A stretch of 64,000 nucleotides of DNA from Rhodospirillaceae bacterium (GTDB taxonomy: Bacteria > Pseudomonadota > Alphaproteobacteria > Rhodospirillales > Rhodospirillaceae): NCBI GenBank assembly GCA_029245025.1, contig JAQWQC010000025.1, forward strand, positions 1 through 64,000. Reading direction: 5' to 3'. Every line of letters starts with the position of its first letter. The stretch's first letter is position 1. Below the pieces are notes generated by a model, which worked only from the letters and a program-made list of their open reading frames with translations, did no database searches and was not told the origin of the DNA. The position numbers and the translations under genes are program-made. Positions 52,846 through 62,138 of the stretch are shown one piece after another.

Positions 52846-53700
52846 TTACATGATTTCTGGGTGGTCGTGTTGGGATTGGAGGCAGCCTGCGAAAGCCGTC
52901 GCCGCATCTATGTCTTGATCCCAGAGCTTCGCAATGACACGTCGACCTGTTAGTCCGTTGGTTTCATCTGTGCACATCCACACGGCCGGTGGAACGATGA
53001 CATCGCCGGGCAAAATTTTATCACCGCGCGTACCGACGTCTCCCGGGACCATTGTCTCGGGAATAAAACCTGTGTCCGATGCGCCACCAGGCAGCAGGAT
53101 GTTGACGTCGACGTTGTGCTCTGCAAGTTCCCGCGCCCAGACAATATGTGCCGTTTCCAGGCCCGATTTGGATGCGCCGTAAGGGGACAGCCCGTTACCG
53201 ATCATAGTGGTCAGGCTGGTAGATATGCTGAACACTTTGCCAAATTTGCGCTCGATCATGTGAGGCACGGTTGCTTTCGTCATGAGAAACGAACCGGTGA
53301 GATTCGTGTCAATGACCGAATGCCATGCTTCGACCGGTACGTCCCAGAATTTGGTCGTGTTGCCGCCTTGATAATCAATGCGGTACTCGCGACTGCCGCG
53401 CCCCGCATTGTTGATCAGCACATCCACTTGACCGAATGCATTCAACGTTTCTTCCACAGTCCGCTGGCAATCATCCCAATCTCGCACATCAGCCTGAATG
53501 GCGACGCAGTGACCAGGCTCTGCTATCGCTTCAGCTTTAGCAATAAGGTCGCCTCTCTCTTCAGGTGGGCGTGTCCCGGTGATGGCAATTTTTGCGCCGC
53601 CCGCTAATAACTTTTCTGCGATGAACCAGCCAAACCCAGCGGTGCCACCCGTGATCAGAACCACTCGGTCCTTGAGCGAGGAATGGAAGAGGTTAGACAT
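52846..53700 (-). CDS. Short-chain dehydrogenase/reductase
   Basis: A 284-residue cytoplasmic SDR: VVLITGGTAGFGWFIAEKLL (TGxxxGxG cofactor loop), NNAGRGSREY (NNAG), an active-site Ser in VFSISTSLTTMIG and YGASKSGLETAHI with Tyr-x-x-x-Lys. The Gly-rich ITGTRPPEERGD after the second strand suggests a preference for NADP. The substrate is unknown. Alone on this strand between two convergent or unrelated genes. Confidence 0.9.
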   Translation of the reverse strand: MSNLFHSSLKDRVVLITGGTAGFGWFIAEKLLAGGAKIAITGTRPPEERGDLIAKAEAIAEPGHCVAIQADVRDWDDCQRTVEETLNAFGQVDVLINNAGRGSREYRIDYQGGNTTKFWDVPVEAWHSVIDTNLTGSFLMTKATVPHMIERKFGKVFSISTSLTTMIGNGLSPYGASKSGLETAHIVWARELAEHNVDVNILLPGGASDTGFIPETMVPGDVGTRGDKILPGDVIVPPAVWMCTDETNGLTGRRVIAKLWDQDIDAATAFAGCLQSQHDHPEIM

Positions 53701-53762
53701 GGCGGTGCTCCTTGCAAGGTCTTTTCATTGCGAGCAGTTGAGTAATGTCGCGTATCTCGTTG

Positions 53763-54179
53763 TCAGGCAGTTTCATCTTCTGTTTCCAATCGCATCCGAC
53801 GCTCTGTCAGCGTCTCATCCTCATATAACCAAAAATCTGGACCCCTTACGGATCTCCAATCTTTACCGAACCTCGTATTGAGCAGGCTCAGCGTGACCTG
53901 ATTGAGAGAGGTTGCCTCTCCATCGAACTCCACCTCTCGATCGCTTGCAACCTGACAGGACACTGTCTCGTCTCGAATGAAGGTGAGTTCAGATCCCGCT
54001 GGGATATCGACCATGGAGAATCGGAATACCGGTTTCCGCGCACGAACACGTTTCAGGCTCTCGACGTCCTCCTGGTCCTCAACGATGTCCGAGGTCGGGG
54101 TGACGTCCTTCAGAGACCATCCCTCTAGGATTGCTTTTACCCGCTCTGGGTTGGTGAGGATGTAGACGATTTCGGTCAT
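53763..54179 (-). pseudogene. GIY-YIG/DUF4357 protein with the nuclease domain deleted
   Basis: A 138-residue open frame begins MTEIVYILTNP, the start of a GIY-YIG domain, and then reads ERVKAILEGWSLKDVTP, which in full-length relatives comes after the catalytic domain. About 60 residues that would carry the second catalytic motifs (KIGxT, RxxxL, Glu) are missing, joined in frame. The C-terminal region is intact: PRGxELTF-like segment (PAGSELTFIRDETVSC), FDGEATSLNQVTLSLLN and GPDFWLYEDETLTERR, the DUF4357 pattern. It may still be translated as a small DUF4357 protein, but it cannot be a nuclease. A low-confidence hairpin lies just upstream. Confidence 0.6.
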
Positions 54180-54199
54180 GTTATTACTCTACTCAAATA

Positions 54200-54219
54200 G
54201 GGGGGCCTGGAAACCCCCC
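54200..54219 (-). terminator. GC stem-loop downstream of the EamA gene
   Basis: Six G and six C residues flank an 8-base loop. On the minus strand it follows the EamA stop by about 110 bases. There is no clear T-run, so terminator function is doubtful. Confidence 0.3.
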
Positions 54220-54330
54220 AGACGACCGGGAACCTTTAGACCTCATTATGTTTCAGTGACTTAAAGGGTCCCATATTCAATCCCAGTCTACAAAACCATC
54301 TCACCTTTAAGAGACGGAATTGCAGGTCGA

Positions 54331-55221
54331 TTAAAGAAGCGGCGGTAGAATGATTAACGGTACGCCGAACACCATAAACCCAATGCCAATCAGTTTCGGT
54401 GTCGTCAGTGGTTCGCCCAAGAAAATACGGCCCAGCAGCAACGCTGAAAGAAGTCCAATCACGCGCTTGAGCGACTCTACCACCCCGATCAGTGTCAGTT
54501 GATAAGCGACCAGCTGGGTTGCATAGGCCACGCCAGCAGCGATAGACGCCAGGGCGGCGGGCGTGATGCCCACACGTGAAATGGTTAAGGGCTTCCGTTG
54601 TGTTGCCGCCAAGTATGCGATCAACACCGCTGACATTATGCAAACTTGAATGAAGCCGTGGCTCTCCGGTGACGATAACGCCATGCTTGCTTTGTCCAAT
54701 GGCGCCGTGGCCGACCACAATACCGCTACGATGAGCATCAAACGCGCGCCTCTATCCGTAGCGAAGCGTTTGATCACAGTGATCGGATTGGGGTTTTCTG
54801 CCGGTAGGTAGAGCGACATCAAACCGATTACAGCCAGAACAATACCCAAGCCTTGTTGGGGTGTTGGAATTTCATCCAAGGCGACGGCGGCGAAAACGGC
54901 GGTGATCACCGGGACCAACCCGAGCACTGGGACCGTAAGACTGAGCGAACTGACACGCAGCGCCATCAAGAAAAATAGATTGGCCAAAATACCCGCCGCA
55001 GCTGTCACCAGCCCTATGGGCCAGTATCCGTCCAATATGGTGAGTGACCCTGTATAGGCGACCCAGGCACCCAATAAGGGCACTTCACCCACCAAGAACA
55101 GGGTCAGCAGAACGACCGGCGGAAAATGGTCTGCTGCCGCTTTTCGAAAGTAGTCACTGGCGGCAAATCCGGCCGCACAAACCAGTGTGAAAATGAGGGC
55201 AGGGAGGGAGACTGCGAGCAT
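54331..55221 (-). CDS. EamA/DMT-type membrane transporter
   Basis: A 296-residue protein with about ten hydrophobic helices and the two EamA repeats: LPALIFTLVCAAGFAASDYF starts the first, and TRKPLTISRVGI-like residues precede the second (RVGITPAALASIAAGVAYAT). It ends IGIGFMVFGVPLIILPPLL. Such permeases export small metabolites in the drug/metabolite transporter superfamily. Substrate unknown. Divergent from the decayed Gly/Tyr-rich gene. Confidence 0.88.
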   Translation of the reverse strand: MLAVSLPALIFTLVCAAGFAASDYFRKAAADHFPPVVLLTLFLVGEVPLLGAWVAYTGSLTILDGYWPIGLVTAAAGILANLFFLMALRVSSLSLTVPVLGLVPVITAVFAAVALDEIPTPQQGLGIVLAVIGLMSLYLPAENPNPITVIKRFATDRGARLMLIVAVLWSATAPLDKASMALSSPESHGFIQVCIMSAVLIAYLAATQRKPLTISRVGITPAALASIAAGVAYATQLVAYQLTLIGVVESLKRVIGLLSALLLGRIFLGEPLTTPKLIGIGFMVFGVPLIILPPLL

Positions 55222-55350
55222 GCTACGTCCCGGTTACGGCCTCACGGCCTTGTGATTGTTGTGGAATACCTTCTGCCATATTGCTGCCTTGGCATTGGGG
55301 TTTGTGACGAAGCTGAACATTCGCATCGAACGTTTACACGGGAGGCACCG

Positions 55351-55977
55351 ATGAAGCTAGGGACCTTGAGCTTAACCATCGCGATTACGGTTCTGACAGC
55401 GGCTGGGACATCTGCGGCAGCGGAGAATAAACACTCGTCCATTCTTGGTGAGATTATTTACGCAATCGGCGATACCATCGCTGAACAAGCTTACTACTAT
55501 GATCAATACTATGGCGCAGGATCTAGCCTTTATGTGTCAGGTTCGATCTAGGGCAGCCCGCCACGGCTTGGCGGGTTTTATGGCCGTGGCGGTTACGGTC
55601 GCGGTTATGGCAAGGGTTACGGTCCGGATTATGGCAGAGGTCCGCAATGGGATCATTATCGCCACCCCTACCCTCGCTATGGCTTCAAGCCTTATCGCAG
55701 AGGTGGCTATTATCGACCATAGGGTCCTTATGGTCGTGGATATGGTTGAGGATACGGCCGCTAATGCTACCCCAACCCCAACATAATTCCCTATGCTGGA
55801 TATGGATATGGAAAAGATCGCGGCCGCGATCATGGTCCCCGTCTGCAGATCTTAGGGGCGACCTATCGCTCTGTTGATGGCAGGCCATGCAATGCCTTTA
55901 GCTACGCCCACCGCAAGTGTGACGGCGATAAGTCTTGCACCGTGAATGTGACCAACAAAATTTGCGGGAATAAGTAA
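55351..55977 (+). pseudogene. Secreted Gly/Tyr-rich protein interrupted by four in-frame stops
   Basis: One reading frame of 209 codons from ATG 55351 to TAA 55977 keeps register throughout but is broken by four internal stops: TAG after VSGSI, TAG after GGYYRP, TGA after GPYGRGYG, and TAA after GYGR. The pieces read as one protein: signal peptide LSLTIAITVLTAAGTSAAAE, a Gly/Tyr/Arg-rich middle (GGFYGRGGYGRGYGKGYGPD), and a cysteine-containing C-terminal module (ILGATYRSVDGRPCNAF, then RKCDGDKSCTVNVTNKICG) resembling short lectin-like modules. With no indels in 627 bases, decay is recent or readthrough occurs. The first 66 codons alone could still make a small exported peptide. Confidence 0.65.
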
Positions 55978-56142
55978 TACACAGTCAATACGCCGGAGCG
56001 GTCCCGTAGCAAATTGCGCTGCCGCTAAGGCCGAGTTTTCAGCAGCACCACTGCATTAGGCGGCGGCGGCCAAAAAATCAGACAAGATTGTCACATAGCC
56101 GCCGTTGACCTGGGGCGTTCTGGGCCCCATGTTCCGGGCGTT

Positions 56143-57129
56143 ATGGAAGCCATCAAAACCCGCCTCAACACGATTTGGAAGGCCGTCAAGCGGCTGGTTG
56201 CACGCGATGCTGAAGATACGCCTTCGCCATTACCACTGCGTATAGCGGCGGCTGTCGTTGCCATATTCGTCATTTACTATGGTGTCGGTATGGCCTGGTA
56301 CAACACCATCGCCGACGACATCGAGTTCCAGCCGACAGAAGAGTACGCGGTGCAAAGTGGGGCCAAAGCCGTTGCCACGGCGGCAGCTTTGGTCGATCGC
56401 GAAGCGCGCCGTTGGTCGCCAAATAAGCCTTGGCTGCATCCGGCCTATGGTCTCGACAACATGCCCAATTATCAGCTCGGTGTTTTGTACTCGGCCTCTC
56501 GCTTTGCGATCGAGTTAGGCGATGCATTGGGCCGCACCCGTGGGTCATCAGCCATTGATCCAGATCTCGACCGCGCTGCGGGTTTGCTCAAATACGACGG
56601 CACGATTTGGTACTGGGGGGCAGGTAATTTTGTTCCCACTGCCACTGCGGATTCCCAGTACCGTGAAGGTGTTGACGCGCTGATGTCTTATAACGCTCGC
56701 CTGGCCAGCGGTGATGCGACCTACGAGCGCCGCGCCGATAACCTGATTGATCTCCTCAACCGTGTGGCGTCTGACCTTGGCTCTGCGTCTGCTGCGCTAG
56801 ATGAACGTACCTTGCTGTCCAACGCCGGATATTTTGATACTCGTGCCGATGATCTGTTCTACAATATCAAAGGACGGCTGTACGGCTATGCCTTGATACT
56901 CCGTGATGTCGGCGATGATTTCGGAGCCGTGATTGGTGAAAAACAGTCTAGCGGCCTGTGGGAGCAGATGCTGACAAGTTTGCGTACGGCGGCAGAAATG
57001 GACCCGCTGGTTGTCGCGAATGGCAAGCAAGACGGCATGTTTGTTCCGTCGCACCTGTCGGCTCAAGGGTTCTACTTGTTGCGCGCCCGCACTCAGCTCA
57101 AAGAGCTCACCGACGCCCTCACCAAATAG
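56143..57129 (+). CDS. DUF2333 family protein
   Basis: A 328-residue protein with one transmembrane segment ([20 protein letters not shown]) near residues 34-54 and a soluble periplasmic part: [40 protein letters not shown] and [20 protein letters not shown]. This matches DUF2333, a family of alphaproteobacterial inner-membrane proteins of unknown function. It precedes msrB by ten bases, so the two are probably co-transcribed. Confidence 0.88.
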   Translation: MEAIKTRLNTIWKAVKRLVARDAEDTPSPLPLRIAAAVVAIFVIYYGVGMAWYNTIADDIEFQPTEEYAVQSGAKAVATAAALVDREARRWSPNKPWLHPAYGLDNMPNYQLGVLYSASRFAIELGDALGRTRGSSAIDPDLDRAAGLLKYDGTIWYWGAGNFVPTATADSQYREGVDALMSYNARLASGDATYERRADNLIDLLNRVASDLGSASAALDERTLLSNAGYFDTRADDLFYNIKGRLYGYALILRDVGDDFGAVIGEKQSSGLWEQMLTSLRTAAEMDPLVVANGKQDGMFVPSHLSAQGFYLLRARTQLKELTDALTK

Positions 57130-57139
57130 GCAGATTGTT

Positions 57140-57541
57140 ATGTCCGACAAGATCGAAAAGTTAGAAGAAGACTGGAAGGCTGAGCTTACTCCCGAGCAGT
57201 ATCATGTGCTTCGAGAGAAGGGCACCGAGCGGGCCTGGACCGGCGTCTACAACGACTTCAAAGGCGATGGCCAATTCCATTGCGCCGGGTGCCACGCCCC
57301 TTTGTTTGATGCAGGAACCAAGTTTGATTCTGGGTCCGGTTGGCCGAGCTTCTATGACATGGTCAATCCAGAGGCCGTCAAAGAAATTAGTGACAACAGC
57401 CATGGCATGATCCGCACTGAAGTGGTTTGCGCCAAGTGCGATGGTCATCTGGGTCATGTATTTCCCGATGGACCTAACCCCACGGGACTACGCTATTGCA
57501 TCAATTCTCTTTCGATCGTTCACGAGAACGACAAAGCTTAA
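57140..57541 (+). CDS. msrB: Peptide-methionine (R)-S-oxide reductase
   Basis: A start at ATG 57140 gives 133 residues; the frame extends upstream inside DUF2333, but [20 protein letters not shown] is the family start. Structural zinc Cys48, Cys51 (CAGC) and Cys97, Cys100 (CAKC); motif GSGWPSFYD; catalytic Cys120 in LRYCINSLS. It repairs the R-epimer of methionine sulfoxide with thioredoxin. It is followed with zero spacing (TAA-GTG) by the DUF427 gene. Confidence 0.96.
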   Translation: MSDKIEKLEEDWKAELTPEQYHVLREKGTERAWTGVYNDFKGDGQFHCAGCHAPLFDAGTKFDSGSGWPSFYDMVNPEAVKEISDNSHGMIRTEVVCAKCDGHLGHVFPDGPNPTGLRYCINSLSIVHENDKA

Positions 57542-58018
57542 GTGTCTACGCGCCAAACAGAATCTGTTTGGGATTACCCGCGCCCTCCGGCGCTTGAGCC
57601 TGATAGTCGCCATGTTCGGGTCGAGTTCGCAGGAGAAACAATCGCGTCCAGTAACGCGGTCTATCGGCTATTGGAAACCAGTCACCCGCCCACGTTCTAT
57701 ATTCCTGCGGATGATGTGAACTTTAACTTCCTCGTCGGTAGCAACAAACAATCGTTCTGTGAGTGGAAGGGGGCGGCCGCGTACTGGACAGTGAAGGTCG
57801 GTCTGCAAGTTGCTGACAACGCCTGTTGGAGTTATCCCAAACCGACCAAGCGGTTCGCGGTCATCAAAGACTATGTCTCGTTCTATCCCAGCCGTATGCA
57901 CACCTGTTATGTGGGGGATGAAAAAGTCGACGCCCAAGAGGGCGATTTCTATGGTGGTTGGATCACCTCAGAGATCAAAGGACCTTTCAAAGGCGGTCCC
58001 GACACCTGGGGGTGGTAG
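57542..58018 (+). CDS. DUF427 family protein
   Basis: A 158-residue protein starting at GTG directly after the msrB stop. DUF427 pattern: ESVWDYPRPPALEPDSRHVR, AGETIASSNAVYRLLETSHP, TFYIPADDV, CEWKGAAAYWTVKVG and CWSYPKPTKRFAVIKDYVSF. The family is a small beta-rich fold of unknown function. Its immediate coupling with msrB suggests a role in oxidative stress, an inference from position only. Confidence 0.85.
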   Translation: MSTRQTESVWDYPRPPALEPDSRHVRVEFAGETIASSNAVYRLLETSHPPTFYIPADDVNFNFLVGSNKQSFCEWKGAAAYWTVKVGLQVADNACWSYPKPTKRFAVIKDYVSFYPSRMHTCYVGDEKVDAQEGDFYGGWITSEIKGPFKGGPDTWGW

Positions 58019-58032
58019 CGAAGATCAGCCCG

Positions 58033-58335
58033 CTACTGTCTTCCGACCCATAATGAATCTGCTTCGGCCCCGGGGTAGATGCCTTTACGAATCATCGCAT
58101 CCGTAAAAGACACTCCAGCGGCTAAAACACCCAGCCTGACCTGATCTTTCCCCGGTGCGGGAAGATCTACCTTGTGAACCAGCGAGAGTACATCGGGGCC
58201 ACCAAACTCAGAGATCACAACCTGCCTGTATCCTGATTTAGGGGTATCTGAGTCAGCTGCCGGTGAGCCGCTTACCAGGTTTGCCGTAAACAAGATAAGA
58301 AAAGTGGTCGAATAGATTGATTTGTGATTAAGCAT
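58033..58335 (-). pseudogene. N-terminal fragment of an exported zinc-type (MDR) quinone reductase
   Basis: From ATG 58335 (the frame opens at 58386) the product has a signal-like segment (HKSIYSTTFLILFTANLVSG) and then the start of an MDR reductase: YRQVVISEFGGPDVLSLVHK, LPAPGKDQVRLGVLAAGVSF, TDAMIRKGIYPGAEADSLWV, ending at a stop soon after. Intact relatives continue for about 220 residues past GKLPFVPGYD-like text. The NAD-binding Rossmann domain is missing entirely, because the convergent DUF427 gene ends 15 bases beyond. Truncated remnant. Confidence 0.6.
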
Positions 58336-58396
58336 TTGAATGCCCGTTCTTAAATGAACACTATTGTATCCCCGAATCAACATCACACTATTCGGG

Positions 58397-59185
58397 CTAC
58401 CCCTCGCTCAAAAACTCATCCACCACTTTGGCAATTTCTTCCGGTGCTTCGTAAAACAGGAACGCGCCGACATCGGGCATGACCACCCGGCGTGAGTCTT
58501 TGATGACGTCCAATAGTTTCTCTTGGCCGGTGACAAAGGTATCTAGCTCGCCTTGCATCAGCAGCACTGGGCAAGTCAACTTGGCGCAGGCCTCGGCCTT
58601 GTTCCACTTTAGAATCGGATCGTGGGCATCGTAGGGCCGCATGCGTTCTTTCATATTCACCAGAAATACCCGGTGCATCAGACTCATGGGGGTATTTGGA
58701 CCTGCTAGTGTGGCGTAGATATTCCACATCTTGTTGAGGAAAGCGCCGTCCGCTGTGATTTCCGGCTGAGCCGTATCTGTGCGGTGCTTGAGCAGTTCTT
58801 CCAGTTCTTCGGGGCTGCGGTGTCCGGTTCCAGAGGCAATGACATGAGTCACGCGCTCCGGCTGTTGGGCGGCGATGTCGACACAGATGGATCCGCCACC
58901 GTGGTGACCGAGCATGGCGGCTTTGTCGATGCCAAGCGCATCCATGGCTTGAATAACAGTGCGCGTGTAGTCGGTCATTTCCGGCTCGTGTGTGGGGTCG
59001 TCGGTCATGCCGTGCCCCAGCCATTCAATGGCCCACACGGTGTATTTGTCTTCCAAGAATGCCGCCATGTCCTTGTATTCTTCAGCGGTCTGGGTGGATT
59101 GATGGAGCACCACGAGGTTTGGCCCGTTGCCCGTTTTCCAATAGTGCATTTGCCCCATATCTGAGTCGACGTAGCCGCGTTTCAT
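58397..59185 (-). CDS. Alpha/beta hydrolase without Ser nucleophile (paralogue 2)
   Basis: A 262-residue protein with the hydrolase fold: LVVLHQSTQTAEEYKDMAAF, AIEWLGHGMTDDP, elbow AAMLGHHGGGSICVDI with His95 where Ser is expected (G-H-H-G-G), Asp in MQGELDTFVTG, and PDVGAFLFYEAPEEIAK at the end, where the usual catalytic His is replaced by Ala. Both nucleophile and base positions are therefore non-canonical. Co-oriented with paralogue 3, 172 bases apart. Catalysis by a different mechanism, or a non-catalytic role, is likely. Confidence 0.85.
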   Translation of the reverse strand: MKRGYVDSDMGQMHYWKTGNGPNLVVLHQSTQTAEEYKDMAAFLEDKYTVWAIEWLGHGMTDDPTHEPEMTDYTRTVIQAMDALGIDKAAMLGHHGGGSICVDIAAQQPERVTHVIASGTGHRSPEELEELLKHRTDTAQPEITADGAFLNKMWNIYATLAGPNTPMSLMHRVFLVNMKERMRPYDAHDPILKWNKAEACAKLTCPVLLMQGELDTFVTGQEKLLDVIKDSRRVVMPDVGAFLFYEAPEEIAKVVDEFLSEG

Positions 59186-59357
59186 GGCGTTTTCTCCCTG
59201 TCTTTACTCCGGTGGGAAACATTCTGCCACGAATGGGATACGAAGTAAGGGGCGTAATTTGGGTTCGTTTGTATTTTTGTGTTGCATGGGCGCGTTTGCG
59301 CGAACGCACGTGCATGGGCTCGTTCCTCGCAAGTTCGAGAAAAGTTTTTGAGGGGAG

Positions 59358-60185
59358 CTAATCCGCCGTGTCAGGCCAGATGTCTTCGTCGAGAAACGGC
59401 CTCACAAACGCTGCTGTTTCTTCTGTGTGGTAGTCCAGGAACCCGTGACCCCAATCCATCAGCTCAATAATTTTGCCGTTGGTCAGATGTTCCTTGATGC
59501 GCCGGGTGTAGACCACCAAGTCATCGTTGGTGTTGATCACCAGAATCGGTTGTTTCACGTCAGGAATGTTCGCTGGGTAGGTGTAGGAGAATGCAGCAGC
59601 ATGGCCCCAGTGCTTGTGTTCGCCGCCCCGAATATGATCCGGGTAGGCATGCATGATGTCTGCCGGGGTTTGTTCTGGGCCGCGCCAACGCCACAGTCCC
59701 GCCCAGGAATGGAGGAGGTGAGAGCCATCTTCGACGGGCATGTCTGGACTACCCATTTCGGAATTCTGTTTGGCTAAATCCGCCTCGGTATAGATCGGCG
59801 CTGAAATTAGGACGAGGTGCTTGATCCGATCGGGTTGTTGATGCGCCAACTCGACGCAGGTCTTTGAGCCTGTGTGATAACCCATGATATCGGCCTCTTG
59901 AATCTCCAGGGCATCCATCACATCTGTCATGGCTTGTGCGAACGTGCTGATCGTCGGTTGCTCCGGTGGAAAGTCAGACATGCCATAGCCCGGCGTATCT
60001 GGCGCGACAATGAAGCGGTCTTTGCCCATTTCAGCCAACCAGTTTTCATAGACAACGCCAGACGACGGGCTGAGGTGGAAGCAAAGCATGGTGCGCTTGT
60101 CACCGCCGGGGTTACCGGCCATGCGCAGATGAATTTGACCGTTTCGGCCTTGAATGTAGGTGCGTCGCAAAGGGACTTTTGTCAT
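59358..60185 (-). CDS. Alpha/beta hydrolase with His at the nucleophile position (paralogue 3)
   Basis: A 275-residue alpha/beta hydrolase: MLCFHLSPSSGVVYENWLAE (oxyanion loop), VAPDTPGYGMSDFPPEQPT, elbow ADIMGYHTGSKTCVELAHQ with His104 at the nucleophile place (G-Y-H-T-G), Asp in VINTNDDLVVY, and the catalytic His in MDWGHGFLDYHTEE. It resembles paralogue 1 at 22.4 kb most closely (shared FHxSPxSG, APDTPGxG and GxHTGS). Co-oriented with paralogue 2 downstream. Substrate unknown. Confidence 0.85.
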   Translation of the reverse strand: MTKVPLRRTYIQGRNGQIHLRMAGNPGGDKRTMLCFHLSPSSGVVYENWLAEMGKDRFIVAPDTPGYGMSDFPPEQPTISTFAQAMTDVMDALEIQEADIMGYHTGSKTCVELAHQQPDRIKHLVLISAPIYTEADLAKQNSEMGSPDMPVEDGSHLLHSWAGLWRWRGPEQTPADIMHAYPDHIRGGEHKHWGHAAAFSYTYPANIPDVKQPILVINTNDDLVVYTRRIKEHLTNGKIIELMDWGHGFLDYHTEETAAFVRPFLDEDIWPDTAD

Positions 60186-60277
60186 GGGGCTGGTTCCTTA
60201 AAAAAAGCACTTGGGCAGCATACGCTGAAGTACGGTATCTCTGTCCAGGCCTAGTCGTCGTTGCTAAGGTGAAGCCC

Positions 60278-60718
60278 ATGACAAATAGAATTCTTTCTGT
60301 GATATTTATGTGTGCCTCCAGTCCAGTTCTGGCGATCTCGGATGATGCTAATCCATGGCTGGCCATTGAGAATGCCACCTGCGTCGCTCATCGCACGATT
60401 GATTATCAATCCCTCGTGGGTGTACCAGTGGAGGTCGAAAAAGCGGAGTGGACCGGTGCATCAAACGGACTGCCCACCCACTGCCGCGTGGCAGGTCAGG
60501 TTGGGGGAGACTCTTTTAAATTCAGGTTGCCTATAAACTGGAACGGTACACTCAGCTTGGGAGATTGCGCGACGCCTCACTCCCAAGGGGCGCTAAATCA
60601 AGGCGCAGCGACTGTGTTTGGCCTGGTATCCGCGCAGACGGCGGTTCTGTTGTCAGCGGTTGCGGCTCGTCATTACGGCTCGCCGATAACGCAGCAGGTT
60701 TGGGCTGCTTGCCATTAG
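60278..60718 (+). pseudogene. Truncated tannase/feruloyl esterase-like fragment
   Basis: ATG 60278 gives 146 residues with a signal peptide (TNRILSVIFMCASSPVLAIS) and the first part of a tannase/feruloyl esterase: NATCVAHRTIDYQSLVGV, NGLPTHCRVAGQVGGDSFKF and LPINWNGTLSLGDC. Family members are about 500 residues and place the GCSxGG nucleophile and catalytic triad much later; all of that is missing here, and the gene ends at a TAG before the convergent SQR gene. Non-functional fragment. Confidence 0.65.
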
Positions 60719-60855
60719 ACCTTTGATTGCTGCTCTCGAATGCTGAGGTGATCAGCCTGAGCATCCTTCGTCATAAATTTCGTGGATATGGGCCTAAATC
60801 TTAAATGGGTCTGACTGCATGTATTGGTTCTACTTTGCCTTGATGATTACTTACC

Positions 60856-62115
60856 CTATTGCCGCAAAGCGTCTTCAGGGGCTGCGTAACTGGTGTTGTG
60901 CTCTGGAAAGGCTTCATGTCCCTTGAGCATATAGTTCCAGTACATCATGGGTAGGCCGGTTTTCTTGATCCACCAGTACGAGCGCCTCTCTGCGCGCGGG
61001 TCGAGCGGGAAGGTCGGCGTGACTTTGCCGCCATAGGAAAATTCGGCCATTAGTACCTTGCCGTAAGAGGTCGTCAGCGGGCAGGAGCCGTAACCGTCAT
61101 AACCCTCATCGACACTGCCGCCGTTGATCAATGCCAAGAGATTGCGGACCACCACGGGGGCTTGCTTGCGCACAGCCGCAGCGGTTTTGGAGTTGGGAGT
61201 TGAGCACGCGTCGCCCAGTCCAAATACGTTTGGATACTTTGTGGACTGCATCGAGTGTTGATGCACGTCGACCCAGCCGCTTTCGTTTGATACGGCTGAA
61301 TTTTTTAAAACCTCAGCTGGCCCCTGAGGTGGCGCCGCGTGGAGCATATCGAAATTCATCTCCACGGTTTTGCCTTCGTCATCACCGCCGACTACGGTAA
61401 AGGTTGCGCGTTTGTTGGTGCCGTCGATCTTGGTCAGGTTGTGATGAAAGTGTTTTTGAATGCCGTAGTCGTCGGCAATCTTTGACAATTCGCGAGCAAA
61501 GAAGGGGACGCCGAACATTGACGGACCCTGGGGCAGGAAGTGTAGGTTGCAGTCTTGGAGAACGCCGCCTTTACGCAAATAATCTGCCGCAAGATAGGCA
61601 ATCTTCTGCGGTGCGCCCGGGCACTTGATCGGCATCGCCGGTTGGCTGAATAGGGCTGTGCCGCCACGGGGGAAAGCTTTCAATGTTTCCCAGGTGTACT
61701 CTACGTGGTCCGCCGCATAGTTAGAGCACACGCCATTTGATCCTAGGTTTTCCGCCAGACCTTCGATGCCGTTCCAGTTACAGACCAAGCCTGGGCAGAC
61801 CACGAGAAAGTCGTAGCTCACCTCTCCGCCGCGACTGAGGCCTACTTTTTTTGCATCTGGATCAATGTTCGCTGCCGCGTATTTGATCCACGTCACGTCG
61901 GTGGGGATCAAGCTGGCTTCATCCCGGCGCGTCTTGTTCAAGCTGTATGCACCGCCGCCGACCAGTGTGAACGCCGGCTGATAGTAATGATCCGTCGATG
62001 GCTCAATGATGGCGATATCCAGTTCGCCATCATGAGTGTGGTTTTGTAGCGACGCGGCGACCGTGATGCCGGCGCTACCGCCTCCAACAATAAGAATCTG
62101 ATGATGAGCCGCCAT
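60856..62115 (-). CDS. Sulfide:quinone oxidoreductase-like flavoprotein
   Basis: A 419-residue FAD enzyme: ILIVGGGSAGITVAASLQNH (FAD loop), FLVVCPGLVCNW, IKCPGAPQKIAYLAADYLRK with Cys165, FGLGDACSTPNSKTAAAVRK, and YDGYGSCPLTTSYGKVLMAE with a Cys near 356. The pair of cysteines (in IKCxGAPQK and SCP) matches the two active cysteines of type II SQR (SQRDL-like), which oxidises sulfide to sulfane sulfur and reduces quinone. A rhodanese or persulfide dioxygenase partner is not in the window. Divergent from the tannase fragment. Confidence 0.87.
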   Translation of the reverse strand: MAAHHQILIVGGGSAGITVAASLQNHTHDGELDIAIIEPSTDHYYQPAFTLVGGGAYSLNKTRRDEASLIPTDVTWIKYAAANIDPDAKKVGLSRGGEVSYDFLVVCPGLVCNWNGIEGLAENLGSNGVCSNYAADHVEYTWETLKAFPRGGTALFSQPAMPIKCPGAPQKIAYLAADYLRKGGVLQDCNLHFLPQGPSMFGVPFFARELSKIADDYGIQKHFHHNLTKIDGTNKRATFTVVGGDDEGKTVEMNFDMLHAAPPQGPAEVLKNSAVSNESGWVDVHQHSMQSTKYPNVFGLGDACSTPNSKTAAAVRKQAPVVVRNLLALINGGSVDEGYDGYGSCPLTTSYGKVLMAEFSYGGKVTPTFPLDPRAERRSYWWIKKTGLPMMYWNYMLKGHEAFPEHNTSYAAPEDALRQ

Positions 62116-62138
62116 GATGCATTTCCCCTTTGAGACTT

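Noticed and set aside
58416-59024. 202-codon minus-strand frame overlapping hydrolase paralogue 2
   Set aside because: Arg/His-rich out-of-frame shadow of the hydrolase gene.
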